Source: Macrosoma leucophasiata
Lineage: Eukaryota > Arthropoda > Insecta > Lepidoptera > Hedylidae
Length of the DNA stretch: 64,000 nt
Direction: 5' to 3'
Assembly: GCA_036365455.1 (NCBI GenBank)
Contig: JAWQUS010000007.1
Location: forward strand, 20,910,001-20,974,000
The notes beneath the pieces were generated by a model, which saw nothing but the letters and a program-made list of their open reading frames with translations, was not told the DNA's origin and searched no databases. The number at the start of each line of letters is the position of its first letter. Positions within the stretch are counted from its first letter, which is position 1. The position numbers and the translations under genes are program-made. Positions 1 to 11,300 of this stretch are shown here, piece after piece.

Positions 1-328
1 CGATGAATGCACAAAGTATTGGAGCTTAGAAGTGTTAGTAAATAAGTACAATCAGGTAACTCTCCGCGCTTATCCAAAAGCTGTCAGTACCCTGCTAGTA
101 CATAAGCAGATGAATGTTAAGAAAAAAAAGAATGCAGTAGTATTCAGTGCACAACATCAGATCAGAACTTAGAACATGTCATGACATCTTATTACTAATG
201 AAATTTGGGACCAAAATTGAACTGTATAAATGTTGATTCGCACACGATTAAAACAAATCAATATAGATTCACTACAAATCTGTCACTGAATAGCAATAAG
301 AGATCATAATAAACAACTCGATACATAC

Positions 329-642
329 CTTGAAAGAACTGTGCACTAATGTTTCGTCGAGATCAATGACCATACACTTTTTATGCATGTCCTGATGTCT
401 CACTGGCGGTAACAAGGGTCGCGGTGCATGGTCGGACATGACCAGTAGCGGTGGTGAAGCCCGGCCGTCGATGCTGTTCGCGCCATTGCCGCCCGGCGGG
501 CCCTTGCCGCGCCCGCCGCGCCAACAGCACAGCAGCGAGCGCAGGAACCCGCCGCTCCCGCTAGACTTCTTACTGCCCAGCGGCGTCGTGCCTGACACTG
601 GCGTACCGTCTCCATCGTTATGCTGCCCGCCCGCCGACAGTC
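329..642 (-). CDS. CTDSP1/CTDSPL-like: CTD small phosphatase (CTDSP/SCP family), one internal exon, partial gene
   Basis: The minus-strand exon encodes a Gly/Ser-rich stretch with a CC-W motif (LLCCWRGG) and then CMVIDLDETLVHSSFK. That is the DLDET phosphatase signature (DxDxT; first Asp is the nucleophile) of the SCP family, which removes phosphate from RNA polymerase II CTD serines and from other nuclear or membrane-linked substrates. The cysteine pair resembles the palmitoylated Cys cluster of vertebrate SCPs. The exon ends after the AAG lysine codon at a clear donor (GTATGT, 328 downwards), in phase 0. The rest of the catalytic domain therefore lies left of the window. The 5' limit is uncertain: the frame is open to a stop near 690 without an ATG, and a TTGTTGTAG acceptor fits a start at 642. 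The codon at 598 is GTG and is not a likely start. Upstream exons were not found. Confidence 0.85.
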
Positions 643-2140
643 CTACAACAACGGCATGGTTATTAAGGCACTCTCCGCAAGCGGAAGCTCAAATATGCTC
701 ACTCCATCAATCCGTGTGGGATTGGTACGCTCTCAAGGTTGCTGCTTAGAATGTTATCGTCACCGATCCAATTGTTTACCTCAGGGTACACTCCTATCGT
801 ACCCCAGTTCAAGGATTAAACACTTGACGATGCACTCATCTTGTAATTATCACAATCAACAGATATATACGAATCACGAGGAGGTAACATTATACGCTCT
901 AATTTGATGGCAGTAGGTAACAGGTGTAACTCGGTTCAGATTTACCTCTGTCGGATCCATAGTTGTTTAATTGTTCGTCATCCCGTGACACCTGAGTTAT
1001 AATGGACGATGCGTCCATTTAAACATTTGTTTTGGGCCCTTAAACAAATGGCAACGGAGTTTTTGTAAAATTTTAACACCATATAACTATTTTTTATCTC
1101 TCGTCTATCTTACAAAATGGCAGGCAAACTGAGCAAATACCAACTTTGGACACTACCAACGTAAAAATAAAATTATCTTGCTTTTCTTTTTAACATGGTA
1201 AATATATCCGCGTGTGAAAGAATGAGACTATAATTATTTATCATTCTTAAGTTGTTACAACTGATAACAGCCAAAAGTAATCAGTGTTTACCACAGAGTT
1301 AATATACATGGAGAAGGTGCATTCTACTATAGAAGTAGTTATACAATAATGGGTAAAATCGACATAAGTCTGACAAAAACAGTTTTGACTATTTCTAACT
1401 AACAAGTAGCTCCCTATGTAAAAAGAGACACAAGATGTATGCAGAGTATCAATTTTCGAAATGATTTGATGTGACGTCATACTTATGCCTTCGCGTGCCC
1501 GTCGGCGCCATTGTATGTGCCCGATTTGTGGTACATCTGTTGTCAAACAGGTGCTCGTGATATTTTTGCTGTTTTCTTGAAAACTAAATCTTTTAACTAG
1601 ATAATGTGGTATTCTAGGTTTTGCATTATGTTGACTGATTATGCTCTCGTACTGTTTAAAACAGAGTGATACACGGAAAAACGAAAATAATCTTGGATTT
1701 AACTTTGTGAGGTTATGTACAAATTTTCACGGATTGTGTCGTATTCGGTGGGATTTTGAAATGCAGTGATATATAGTGATATGTTTTATTAGGAGTTTTG
1801 AAGACCTGTGTAAGTTTCGTATGACTTATAAGACTTTTAATGCTATTCATATTCATTCTTTACTAAAAATAACATTTTTAAATGGTGATGTACGAATACT
1901 AACCTAATATATCAAAGTATCGATATAAAATTATTTTCATATCAATTTTAATTATGTAATATTATATTGTATTAGCATTATACTCGATAGAATTTCTTGT
2001 TTCTTAATAAAATATCGAAGAAGAAATTGATGTAAATTAAATCATTTTTGTTTTCTCCTTTTTTGCACCCAATATAGCGTGAATTTTTTTCAGAGATTGT
2101 TAGAGTGTAATATAAGTATAAGCACAACATAACACAGTTT
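643..2140. other. non-coding stretch (CTDSP intron or upstream flank)
   Basis: AT-rich sequence without a convincing exon on either strand. It should be intron of the minus-strand CTD phosphatase gene or its 5' flank. Short ORFs here have no recognisable domain. Confidence 0.5.
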
Positions 2141-2310
2141 TTTTTTTTCATTTCATGAAGTGGCAGGTATCAGTTTACATTGGTAAGTAATAGCCTATCA
2201 GTCTACACGAAACCAGAGCTTTCAATCTAAATGCGTTGCCACTCCTAAGGCCTAAGATATTACGCATCTGTGCTGGAAATCACAGGGCCGTACAGATCTG
2301 TGTCACTAAC
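2141..2310 (-). repeat. degenerate minus-strand copy of the abundant ~270-bp A-tailed repeat (family X)
   Basis: The T-rich run followed by a GAAGTGGCA-like start, a TGCGTTGCCACTCCTAAGGCCTAAG core and an ACAGGGCCGTAC block match the reverse complement of the repeat best seen at 41902-42192. It is diverged and truncated. Confidence 0.7.
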
Positions 2311-3647
2311 TTCTACATGCGTATCATCTGAAAATTGAAGTAGGTTCCATTTCTTTTCAATTAGTCATATCATTAACACACCTAGAGCCGTTCCTGCTAC
2401 TTTTATAATATTGGTTAAGGTATAGTAATAATGAAAAAATAAAAAAAGATCCTGTTGCACTCACGTCCAACACGTAAGTAGAAGATCTTTCGAGAATGCA
2501 CAAAAATCAAATGTGTTTATTGGCCTTTAACTTGACCGAAGCGTCATCGTGCTACTCAAATTAACTAAACATAATGATTAAAATTTGGAATACTTAACAA
2601 CAATATTTATAGAGATGTATTCCAAGGAGCTGGTCAGCATAAGACTCACATTTGAAGGCTGATATAGAAAATCCTACTGAAATTCAACATTACCACAATT
2701 TGCAATTTTTAGCTCTAGTTCTGGTTGAGAACTTTTCGCAAGCTGCTGGTAATCAATGAGATCATTTGAATGAATGAATTTATTTATTTGCTAAAAGTCT
2801 AGTAGGTATATAAGATCTTCAGTATATAATATAGATTTATTTTATATTTCACCATTTAATTTGAATGCAAATTACAGGATACATATTATTACTACATCAT
2901 AATTATTACAATTATACTCAACTCTAATTTAGTGAGTGGATTTTACTAAGACTTGGCTTATATATTTTAAAAGAATAAGAATTCGTGTTGATAAAATATC
3001 GATATTAACCGCTCATGTATTAGAAGATGATATCGATATTTATCGAAAACAACCCTATGAAAGGCGGCCATTGTAATCGCCCAAATTTTTGTAGGCAATC
3101 ACGCCAATTCTGTAGGTATTTCTCCTCCTTGTATTAAGCTCAATGGTTTACAGCTTAAACATAATTTGAATAATATAATCTCGGCTCTGTCCTTCATATT
3201 GTTACATTTTCGGAGGTAAATAGCTACGTACAAAATAGGTTTATGTTTATAATTATTATAAATAGCGTATGGTATTGTCATGGTGGAACCACTACTTCAT
3301 ACAATTGGAAACTGGAAAGCCTACTTGCGCCTAAAATTCAGTCTCGAAAGATAATACTCCGACGTATTGGTGTCCTTAGCTTAAAGTGAACCCTATTTTT
3401 TGCTGTTTATAGAGATATAGTACGACCGGAATCCCTAGAACATTTAGTACGTGATTTATTACCTTTTATGACTAAATTATTTTTTCAATATTTTTAATGT
3501 ACAGAATTAACACTTCTACAGTTTTATTGTAAAGTTAACAAGTCGATTATTGTATATTAATTTTGACGAGACGCTTGACATTTTTCCGTATAACCATAGA
3601 TTTATTATCTACTTCGTTAGATAGATTGGCAATACAAAGAGAAAGAA

Positions 3648-4061
3648 GGTTTTTTGGCGGGAACCTTGAAAGAGGCGTATGGTGCTCTTATTTTATTTCA
3701 TTTTCTTGGTGTATTTTTAAGTTATATTGAATAAAGTTGGTGGCATTTTGTTTGATATAAGTTTATTACAGTGCCCGTGCATAGTGAAATAGAATAACAG
3801 TGCGAAAACACGACCTTTCAGGTTGCCTCCAAAACTTCATTGTAAATGTTCTGGTAAAGTAGCCATCGCTTTACTCGAATAACTTCAGTGTAACTCACTT
3901 GACTGACATATTATACTTGATAACTTATATACTTAATACTTACATATTATACTTGATGACTATATAATACTAAATTTTACGCTGCTTAAATAAATACGAA
4001 ATATCGTTTTACTTGACACTGGCAATATGCGTAATACCGATGCCATAATAACAAAAAAAAA
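3648..4061 (+). repeat. A-tailed retroposon (family R, about 414 bp) with 12-bp target-site duplication
   Basis: The element starts GGTTTTTTGGCGGGAACC and ends in a run of A. It is flanked by the direct repeat AAAGAGAAAGAA at 3636-3647 and 4062-4073. A second copy lies at 22328-22692 with the same start and A-rich end. The 3' A-run and the length of the duplication point to insertion by target-primed reverse transcription. No coding capacity is seen, so it is a SINE or a short LINE remnant. Confidence 0.8.
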
Positions 4062-4535
4062 AAAGAGAAAGAATATATTATACGCATGTGTGAGAGCGAG
4101 ATAGTTAGACAGGACCATTCTCAGACACGCTCTCAGGATGAGACAGTCTGGCGTCAATCGTGAACAACATAAAAAACTTTATTTTTATTCAATTTAAGGT
4201 TTACTGGTGTTTATTGTACATAATTAATGATGGTTAAATGTGCAGTACCTGAATGTAACTCATTTAAGAATGAAAACCCACTTATTCATTAATTTCACAT
4301 GTAAACACGACTTAAATGTTTGACTCTCTAAATGCAAGGATTTAGTTCTGATACAACACTTTAATACATAAACGGTTAGACAAAATTAACGGGTTTTATA
4401 ATATGAATACTTTGAATGCATAAGAATTAACTATAAAATAATAACAAATACGTGAATAACTTCTATTTTATAACCTCACCTTTGTAGGGATTTCACCATA
4501 TCGATAATTTGTATATGTCAATCAAGGATATTTTA

Positions 4536-4580
4536 TATAATTAACCTCTTTAGTGTTCATCACTAAAGAGGTTAATTATA
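4536..4580. other. perfect 20-bp hairpin with 5-nt loop
   Basis: Arms 4536-4555 and 4561-4580 are exact reverse complements around the loop TTCAT. No element ends were recognised around it. It may be a remnant of a short palindromic MITE. Confidence 0.8.
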
Positions 4581-4841
4581 CCTTAATTAATATCCTCCTA
4601 CCTTATTTAATGCATTTATTAAAAGTTTAGAGTTTCATAGCCAAACTGCGCTGTTATAAATATTATAAAAATAATTTAATGACTATAGAAAAATGGCTAA
4701 CAATTATAAAAATAAGTCGACTATATTATAATGCAGAAAGCACTTCGAACAAAAAGGTCTTTGAATAAAAATATCCACGTTATTTCTTTATTATTTACTA
4801 TCTGTCTCTTTAACTCCTTCTTTGCTGCCTTTTTCTTCTTA

Positions 4842-4914
4842 GTATGTTCTTAGGTTTTCGCGAGCTGCACTCATTGAAATAAAACTAGTTTTCGGATTTA
4901 TCTCGCGTATATTC
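4842..4914 (+). repeat. short copy of fold-back retroposon family F
   Basis: It begins AGTATGTTCTTAGGTTTTCG and ends at TTATCTCGCGTATA, matching the left half of the insertion at 20194-20341. A flanking TTCTTCTT on both sides may be the target duplication. Unlike the 20194 copy, it lacks the inverted second half. Confidence 0.65.
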
Positions 4915-5039
4915 TTCTTGTTGATCTTTCCTTGAAAACTATTATCAGATATATTTATCATCATAAGAAGTTTTCTGTTATCCTTGCTCACTTATCAGGT
5001 CACTTACTGTTTAATTATTATTAGATACTTATTCTTACT

Positions 5040-5735
5040 ATGTCTCTCGTCAGCACGGGATCCAATTTGAACCCCGGACCTTTGTCAGGCTTGCGGGGGA
5101 CATGGGGGGTCAAACACGTAGAGGTCCTTTCAAGAATTTTGATCTACTTTGTAATGGGTTATATTCGGTGGGACCTCTTTCTGACTGCATCAATAGTTAA
5201 TACAACACAGATAGACCCCGCAGAATATGGGACTATTGTAATGATATGTGATTCGCCAAACTTTGGGCTATGTGGGTGAACTGCGGGGACTAGCTGGCTG
5301 GGCCTATGGTGTGAGATCCGGCACCTGCCTATATTCAACATCTCACATTATCGAATCCTACTTTAGGCAGGTGGTGACTCGCTTCTCCTTGGTAGGCCCC
5401 TCAAACAGCCAACCCGATGGTCGACGGGGGGCAACACTGTTGAGAGAGGCTGGGGGTGTCGAGAGGTGTGGCTCCGGTTTCACCATCACGAGCGAGTAAT
5501 CTCAAGTTCGGAGCGGGCTTCCCTGCTTTTAGACACTTCTACACCCGAGTGTATGGCTCTTGCAGAAATTTAGACAACAGCCTATTATTCAAATTTCTGC
5601 AAATGCCATACCTCTAGCGCCCCACTCAGTCCAGCCAATGAAGGCAAGCCAGAGGTGAGAGACCTGATGCTCTGTCCGGCCGTACCTCTGCGTACCGTGG
5701 CGGACGAGGAACAGGAGGACAGTTCTATCGGAGGA
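5040..5735. other. higher-GC block of unknown identity
   Basis: This stretch is clearly more GC-rich than its flanks. It carries two short plus-strand ORFs (5040-5279 and 5248-5499) that I do not recognise and that have no visible domain. Near 5552-5606 is an inverted repeat (arms TGCAGAAATTT and AAATTTCTGCA). It abuts a LINE 3' remnant, so it is more likely part of a decayed element than a host gene. Confidence 0.4.
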
Positions 5736-5739
5736 ACTC

Positions 5740-6298
5740 AAACTCAAACTCAAAAATTCATTTAATCACTTGGAAATAATAGAATTTGCTTGTGATAGGT
5801 CAAATTACAAATATAAAATTAAAGCGAATAACAACTGATACGTTGATTAATATGTCAAAGTAAATAAATTAATAATAGTCCAAAAATACTTAATAATAAA
5901 AATAGGTATCAACAGAATATTCCATACTCTCTTTTACAAACGGCAAGATAAGACTAAACAAAAAAATATGGGACATTTCTTGTCATTCACTGGCAGAGTT
6001 CCAAAGCCCACATTACTGAGAAAAAACCTGCCAAAACAAAACTCAGTAGGGTCTTTTCAAAATATGTTCCTTAAAACTATTTTCACAATATGAGACTTAT
6101 AACTATGTTTTACAATATCAAGTACAATGCACATTCACTTCACAAAATTATTGTTTAGTCTTGTGGAGCTAGACCAGCATTTGTCCAGGCATCTCTATCC
6201 TTTAGATAGTCATCGAGTCTATAGTACGCATTTTTACATAGTGTGCGTTTAATACATGACTTAAATTTATTATCTGTAAGTTCAAGAACTCGAGATGA
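5740..6298 (-). pseudogene. 3' end of a non-LTR retrotransposon (C-terminal ORF2 codons plus 3' UTR)
   Basis: On the minus strand, 6298-6155 reads as 48 codons ending in a stop, including the segment KNAYYRLDDYLKDRDAW. This resembles the extreme C-terminus of lepidopteran CR1/Jockey-like LINE polyproteins. Downstream, to about 5740, is AT-rich 3' UTR-like sequence ending in CAAACTC repeats. No endonuclease or reverse transcriptase part remains next to it, so it is a 5'-truncated, dead copy. Confidence 0.6.
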
Positions 6299-6559
6299 TG
6301 GTAGGGGGTGGTGTCGCTACTCATCAACAGCTCGCCGCTGCTCTGTCCCCTTTATTATTATTAGATTTTTGTTTATGTTGTACACCCCTACTACTTCCTG
6401 AATTTGTTTCTTTACATGTAAGGTTGCCTGGAAGAAATCGCTGTTAGCGATAAGGCCGCTGTTGTACAATATTATTATGTCGTAATTGTTATCTATTGTG
6501 TACAATAAAGAGAGTTATTAATATTATTTATTTATTTTGTATACTTATGCGCAAGGTTG

Positions 6560-6800
6560 TGCACATAGATCAACACGGGCCACCGGCCGACTAGAGGGTA
6601 GTGTCAATTACCGATGCAAAACAATCTGTCACTTTTTGCCAAGGGGAAATTTGTGTGACACACACACGCACAATAAAAATCGTCTATTACTACGAAACTC
6701 ACACATCGACCTTAACAAAATACATACACACAATTTCACACACACATTTAAACATCTCGGCGACAGCCGCTTCTCGGAAACAAACTCTGATCAGTCGCTC
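6560..6800 (+). repeat. MITE family M1, degraded copy
   Basis: The sequence runs from ATCAACACGGGCCACCGGCC through GTGTGACACACAC and ACGAAACTCACAC to CGGCGACAG. It is the same as the better-preserved copies at 43975-44302 and 52270-52545. The right terminal repeat is lost. The 209-codon ORF crossing it is not a gene. Confidence 0.7.
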
Positions 6801-7696
6801 GACCGATCCGCGTATCGTATAAGGTATACCTATCAGTCCGCCCGATTGTGTTGTTTGAATCAGTCCGAAACAAGACTGCCGATATTATCGCATTATTCAG
6901 TTTTAAAGAATCAAATAACAGTTTTATTAGATATTAAAAATTACTTACATATGAAAGGTAACGCTACCTTTTTGGAAACTTTATGTGTCAGATTTCTTTT
7001 AAAAGCAAAAATACAGAGCAAATGGGCATTTTTAGGACGTCAGTTCAGTCGCACAACTAGGTTTAGTCTAATGAGCAGTCTAGAGCATCATGAGCATCTA
7101 ATGAGAGTTATTGCAATACACTATTGTGATGCATATTCATTGCAGTTGTTAGTAGATACAAAATGATAGGTACTTTTGTTGGCAGGTAACAATGAAACCA
7201 AAACGGAAAGTATCGTCTTAAGTCTACAGAGATATATCGCTAGTGCCCAGCACCTCCAAAGAAAATGTGTCTGATCTAGGCAACACACCATTTCTTCCAA
7301 GTCTACGGCATTTCTATGGTAAATTAATTATGGTTGGAGGAAAATAAAAATAATTTTGTTTGTAGTTTTATTTATATAAAAATATTCCCTGATTGATGTG
7401 TGTAAAATCTGAAGTCTTGGCAGCACTCTTTTGCTCGCACACAAACACATGTCACGCACACTGACGTAATCCGAATTCGGTCTCGTCCCGACTACTCAAT
7501 TGCCAATCTTTAGTATTATACGTGCGTATAACGATTTTGATGTTGATTTGACGAATAAAAAAAAATAGTTTTAACCGAATACTTAATTTTTTTATGCAGA
7601 AAATTTTGTGAACACGATTGGATAACAAAAAGTTTTGTTATAATGTGAAAAATCCAAATCATAGGTAATTGCGCTAAACGCGCCCATTGTCACATT

Positions 7697-8070
7697 GGCT
7701 ACGTTCCACTAAACGGCCACAACGATTGTATGTAACGCCTCCGGTATCGTTCCACTTAAGGCCTGTGGTCGTCGCAAGCGATCATTACGATAACGTTAAT
7801 GTTTGCGACCGCATCGCGCCCACCTTGCCTGCAAAATGTTGGAGGGTCGGAATGGCCCATCACCATAACGTAGCGGGAATCCGGAATAAAAACGATTTCA
7901 CCATGCCGCCATATTGCGAGCTCACAGCGTTCAAGATGTGTCTTTCTCTTTTATGATTCACCGGCATGTGTAACAACGCTCATGGCCTTTTTACGCTAGT
8001 GGAACTTGTGGAACGGTAATTAATTCGTCGTCAATCGTGGTCGACGGCATTGCGGGCGTTAACTGGAACG
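7697..8070. repeat. MITE with CTACGTTCCA-type ends
   Basis: The left end GGCTACGTTCCACTAAACGG and the right end, reverse complement GGATACGTTCCAGTTAACG, form imperfect terminal inverted repeats. The ends resemble those of the larger element at 26629-27349 (GTTCCACTAAGCG), so the two may share a transposase source. It lies just upstream of the capping-enzyme start codon and may form part of its promoter region. Confidence 0.55.
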
Positions 8071-8318
8071 TATCCACACATTCACGTCACTGTCATCAAA
8101 TGTCATCATTATCAATTATTTTCTTTCATTTTCGTTTCATAGAAATTTTGCAATTCTATTGTTGATTGAATGCGATATTTGTGCATGTAGATATTAGATC
8201 CATTGTAATGGAAGTGTTTTAATGAATTGGTATCCTCACAGACATACTCACTACACTTGTAGATAATTTTAAGTGAATTGCTGTGTAATTTGGTGAAACG
8301 TGTCAAAAGCTTACCATC
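8071..8318 (+). promoter_or_regulatory. 5' flank and 5' UTR of the capping-enzyme gene
   Basis: This is the non-repetitive interval between a MITE and the RNGTT start codon. It has two TGTCATCA-type repeats near 8090-8108. No TATA box is evident at a useful distance and the transcription start cannot be placed. Confidence 0.4.
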
Positions 8319-11300
8319 ATGTCTTACAAAGATCCAGGGCCCATACCAAATCGATGGCTGAACTGTCCAAGGAAATCGACAACGTTGATTGCCGACAAGT
8401 TTCTGGCGTTTAAGACACCATTGGGTTTTCAGTTTAACGACAAAGTTCCCGAAATGAATCGATTTACGCCTGCAATGCTCTTTGATTACATGAAGGCCTT
8501 AAAAGTATGTTGGTTTTATTTACTTTTTAAGTTTTATTTATTCTCATTAATAACTGAACTAGTGTAGTATATAGCCTTCTTGTCATAATTTTTTGGAAAA
8601 CCTGACCCATATTCTGATGAATGAATGTGAATTGTTGATTGTGCATTATTATTTCTTTCTCTTTTTAAAATCGTGGCAATTATGCACTTTAGGATAATTC
8701 TATTGGAATCTTGTGATTAAAGAGGCACTAGTAGAACCAACACTGACAGATAATAACTAAGGAATGCACAGATTTGAGTAATCAAAAGTGTTACACATTT
8801 TTTTTGCACTCTCATCCTACCTCGTAACTAATCGCAAAAGAAAACATAACAATTTGTAGATTATTACATGATTTTTACATGTTCATCATGTTTATTTTGA
8901 TTCAAATTGTTTCCAGTTGAAGATTGGTTTATGGGTTGATCTTACAAATACAAGTCGATTTTATAACAAGTCTGAAATAGAACAAATGGATTGTCAGTAT
9001 TTGAAATTACAATGTCGTGGACATGGTGAAACGCCTTCACCTGAACAGACCAAGTGAGTATAGCATTGTTGATAAGTTAACTCCTGGATTAGTCAAACAA
9101 GTTGTTGCAGTCCATGTGCTTATAATTATTATTGGTCTACTCACTACTCATAATTACTCTTACATTTCGTCTACTCATAATAAAGGTCTAACTAAATAAA
9201 GTGACTAAGTAATGCCAAATGGTTTCTGCTTTATATGAGGGAGAAAATGGGACATTATGTTGATATCTATTTTAATTATTAGGTGTTTTCAGACATTATT
9301 TATTTTATTTATAAAAGTGTAACCCATCAATCCTGGCAACAGAAAGGTTGGCAGACCTAGTAAACGTTGAGTTGATGATATAGCTCAGACAGCTAGTAGT
9401 AGATAGATAAACTTAGCCAAAAACCGGGAGATGTGGAAAAGGATGGAGGAAGCCTACACCTGAAATGGGACTGTATCTTGTTAACACTACTAACATAGCA
9501 TAAGACCGGAACTAACAAATAACACTATTTATAAACTTGTTAAAAACTAACTAAACATACATCATGTATACTTGTAACCTTACACAGATACAGAATAAAA
9601 AGGCTGATTATTATTATTCCTATCATAAGAAAATTTTATTATTGCCAATGGTTTAAATGAATTTTTACTTTGAGTTTAAGAAAATAATTCAAGAATTACT
9701 TACATTCTATGATGCAGAGAAATCACAAAGGAGTTAAAAGGGACTCAATATCAAAAGAAAAACTACTTGTTTAAACAGTAAATAAATAGACAATACGGTT
9801 AGTCCAGCAGTGTGAGATGACCATTTGATTCAAAGGGTCGAAACTCATAAATCACCAATTCCTTAACTTGTTTAAAAAATACTTTAAATCAATTAAAAGA
9901 TATATATATATTAATACAATACAATAAACATGTTTTTTTCGTATTTTTTCTCTATATTAATAACAGTAGTAGATAGACGCTTAATATTTTCACAGAATAT
10001 TTAGTTATATATTTAATTTCAAAATAAGTAATAAATGAAAATAAAGTAAATATTAAAGAGCGTCTCCCATACACGTAATTTTTAAGTAAGCAATTTTTAA
10101 TTGATCTTGACTAACAGGTACAAACTAGAATATTCATGATTTTATTTATAGATGACCAACAATTTTATTTTATGTTGGTACGGGACCCTTTTTGTGCGAG
10201 TCTGACTTGCACTTGACCTGTTTTTTAAATTTCAACATTCTGAAATAAAAAGTTTTAAATTAAAGTTTAGTATGTAGGACTTTGGTTGTAGGAACAACCA
10301 TTTTTATTCTAGTAAGGTAAAAATTATATTATTTATATTGATTAGAGATTTTTTTCACAGAATCTTTATAGACAAAGTCACTGCATTCATAAGTCAAAAT
10401 CCTCTACTGGTGGTTGGTGTACACTGCACACATGGCTTCAATCGTACAGGATTCCTGCTGGCATCATACATGGTGGAACAATTAGACTGGAGTTTGGATG
10501 CTGCTCTTTTTGAATTTGCTAAGAAAAGGTACAAATCTGATTTTTTTTTACATGGAATTCAGCCGCGGCTATTATGGACGCGTCCGATAATATGTTTTCC
10601 CATAAAAATTATGGGTTCATACATTATCATCTAAATGGGACATTACCAACATGGATTGGATTGAAAACTACTTGAATTACCACTGTCATAAAGAACAAAT
10701 CAGCTTCAACTTCAGTTGATATGAAAAAAAAGTTTAAGATTGTTTTATTCAACAATAGGGATCCCGGGATATACAAGCAAGACTACATTGACGAGTTGTA
10801 CAAGCGATATGATCCAGATCCTGATCCAAGTGCCATCATATCGGCTCCGCCCAGACCGTCTTGGTGTATTGGTATGTAAATAAAATTATGTTACTTGGTT
10901 AAAGTTCCTTTTTACGTCAAAAGGTTGACAGACAACTTTTTACTTTTTTTGTTTTTACTGGTGGTAGAGCTGCAGTGACGGGGCTCGCGGGCGTAGGCAC
11001 CGCATTACGTAATATACTTGCCACTAAATAGTAGTGTTCAGCACTATCGTGTTTCGGTCAGGTGGTAATGCACGGCTCTGTAGTTTTCGGCACAGAGGTA
11101 TAACACCTTAGGCCTCAGGAGTGGTAACGCATCTGCATTTTGACCTTGGTCTTTGTGTGGGTGTCTATAGGCTGCAGTCATCACTTAACATCAATGTGAA
11201 CGGCATGCTTGTTTGCCACTTCCATTATATAAAAAAAAGACAATCAGATAGGCTACCTGATGGTAAGTAGTCACCATTGCATATGAATATGTGCAACGCT

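Noticed and set aside
598..598. CTD phosphatase start codon at 598
   Set aside because: The codon is GTG and the frame continues upstream to a plausible splice acceptor, so the protein does not begin here.
6537..7166. 209-codon plus-strand ORF
   Set aside because: Its first third is MITE M1 sequence, the rest has no domain or repeat-free coding signal, and its composition is that of the AT-rich flank. It is a chance ORF.
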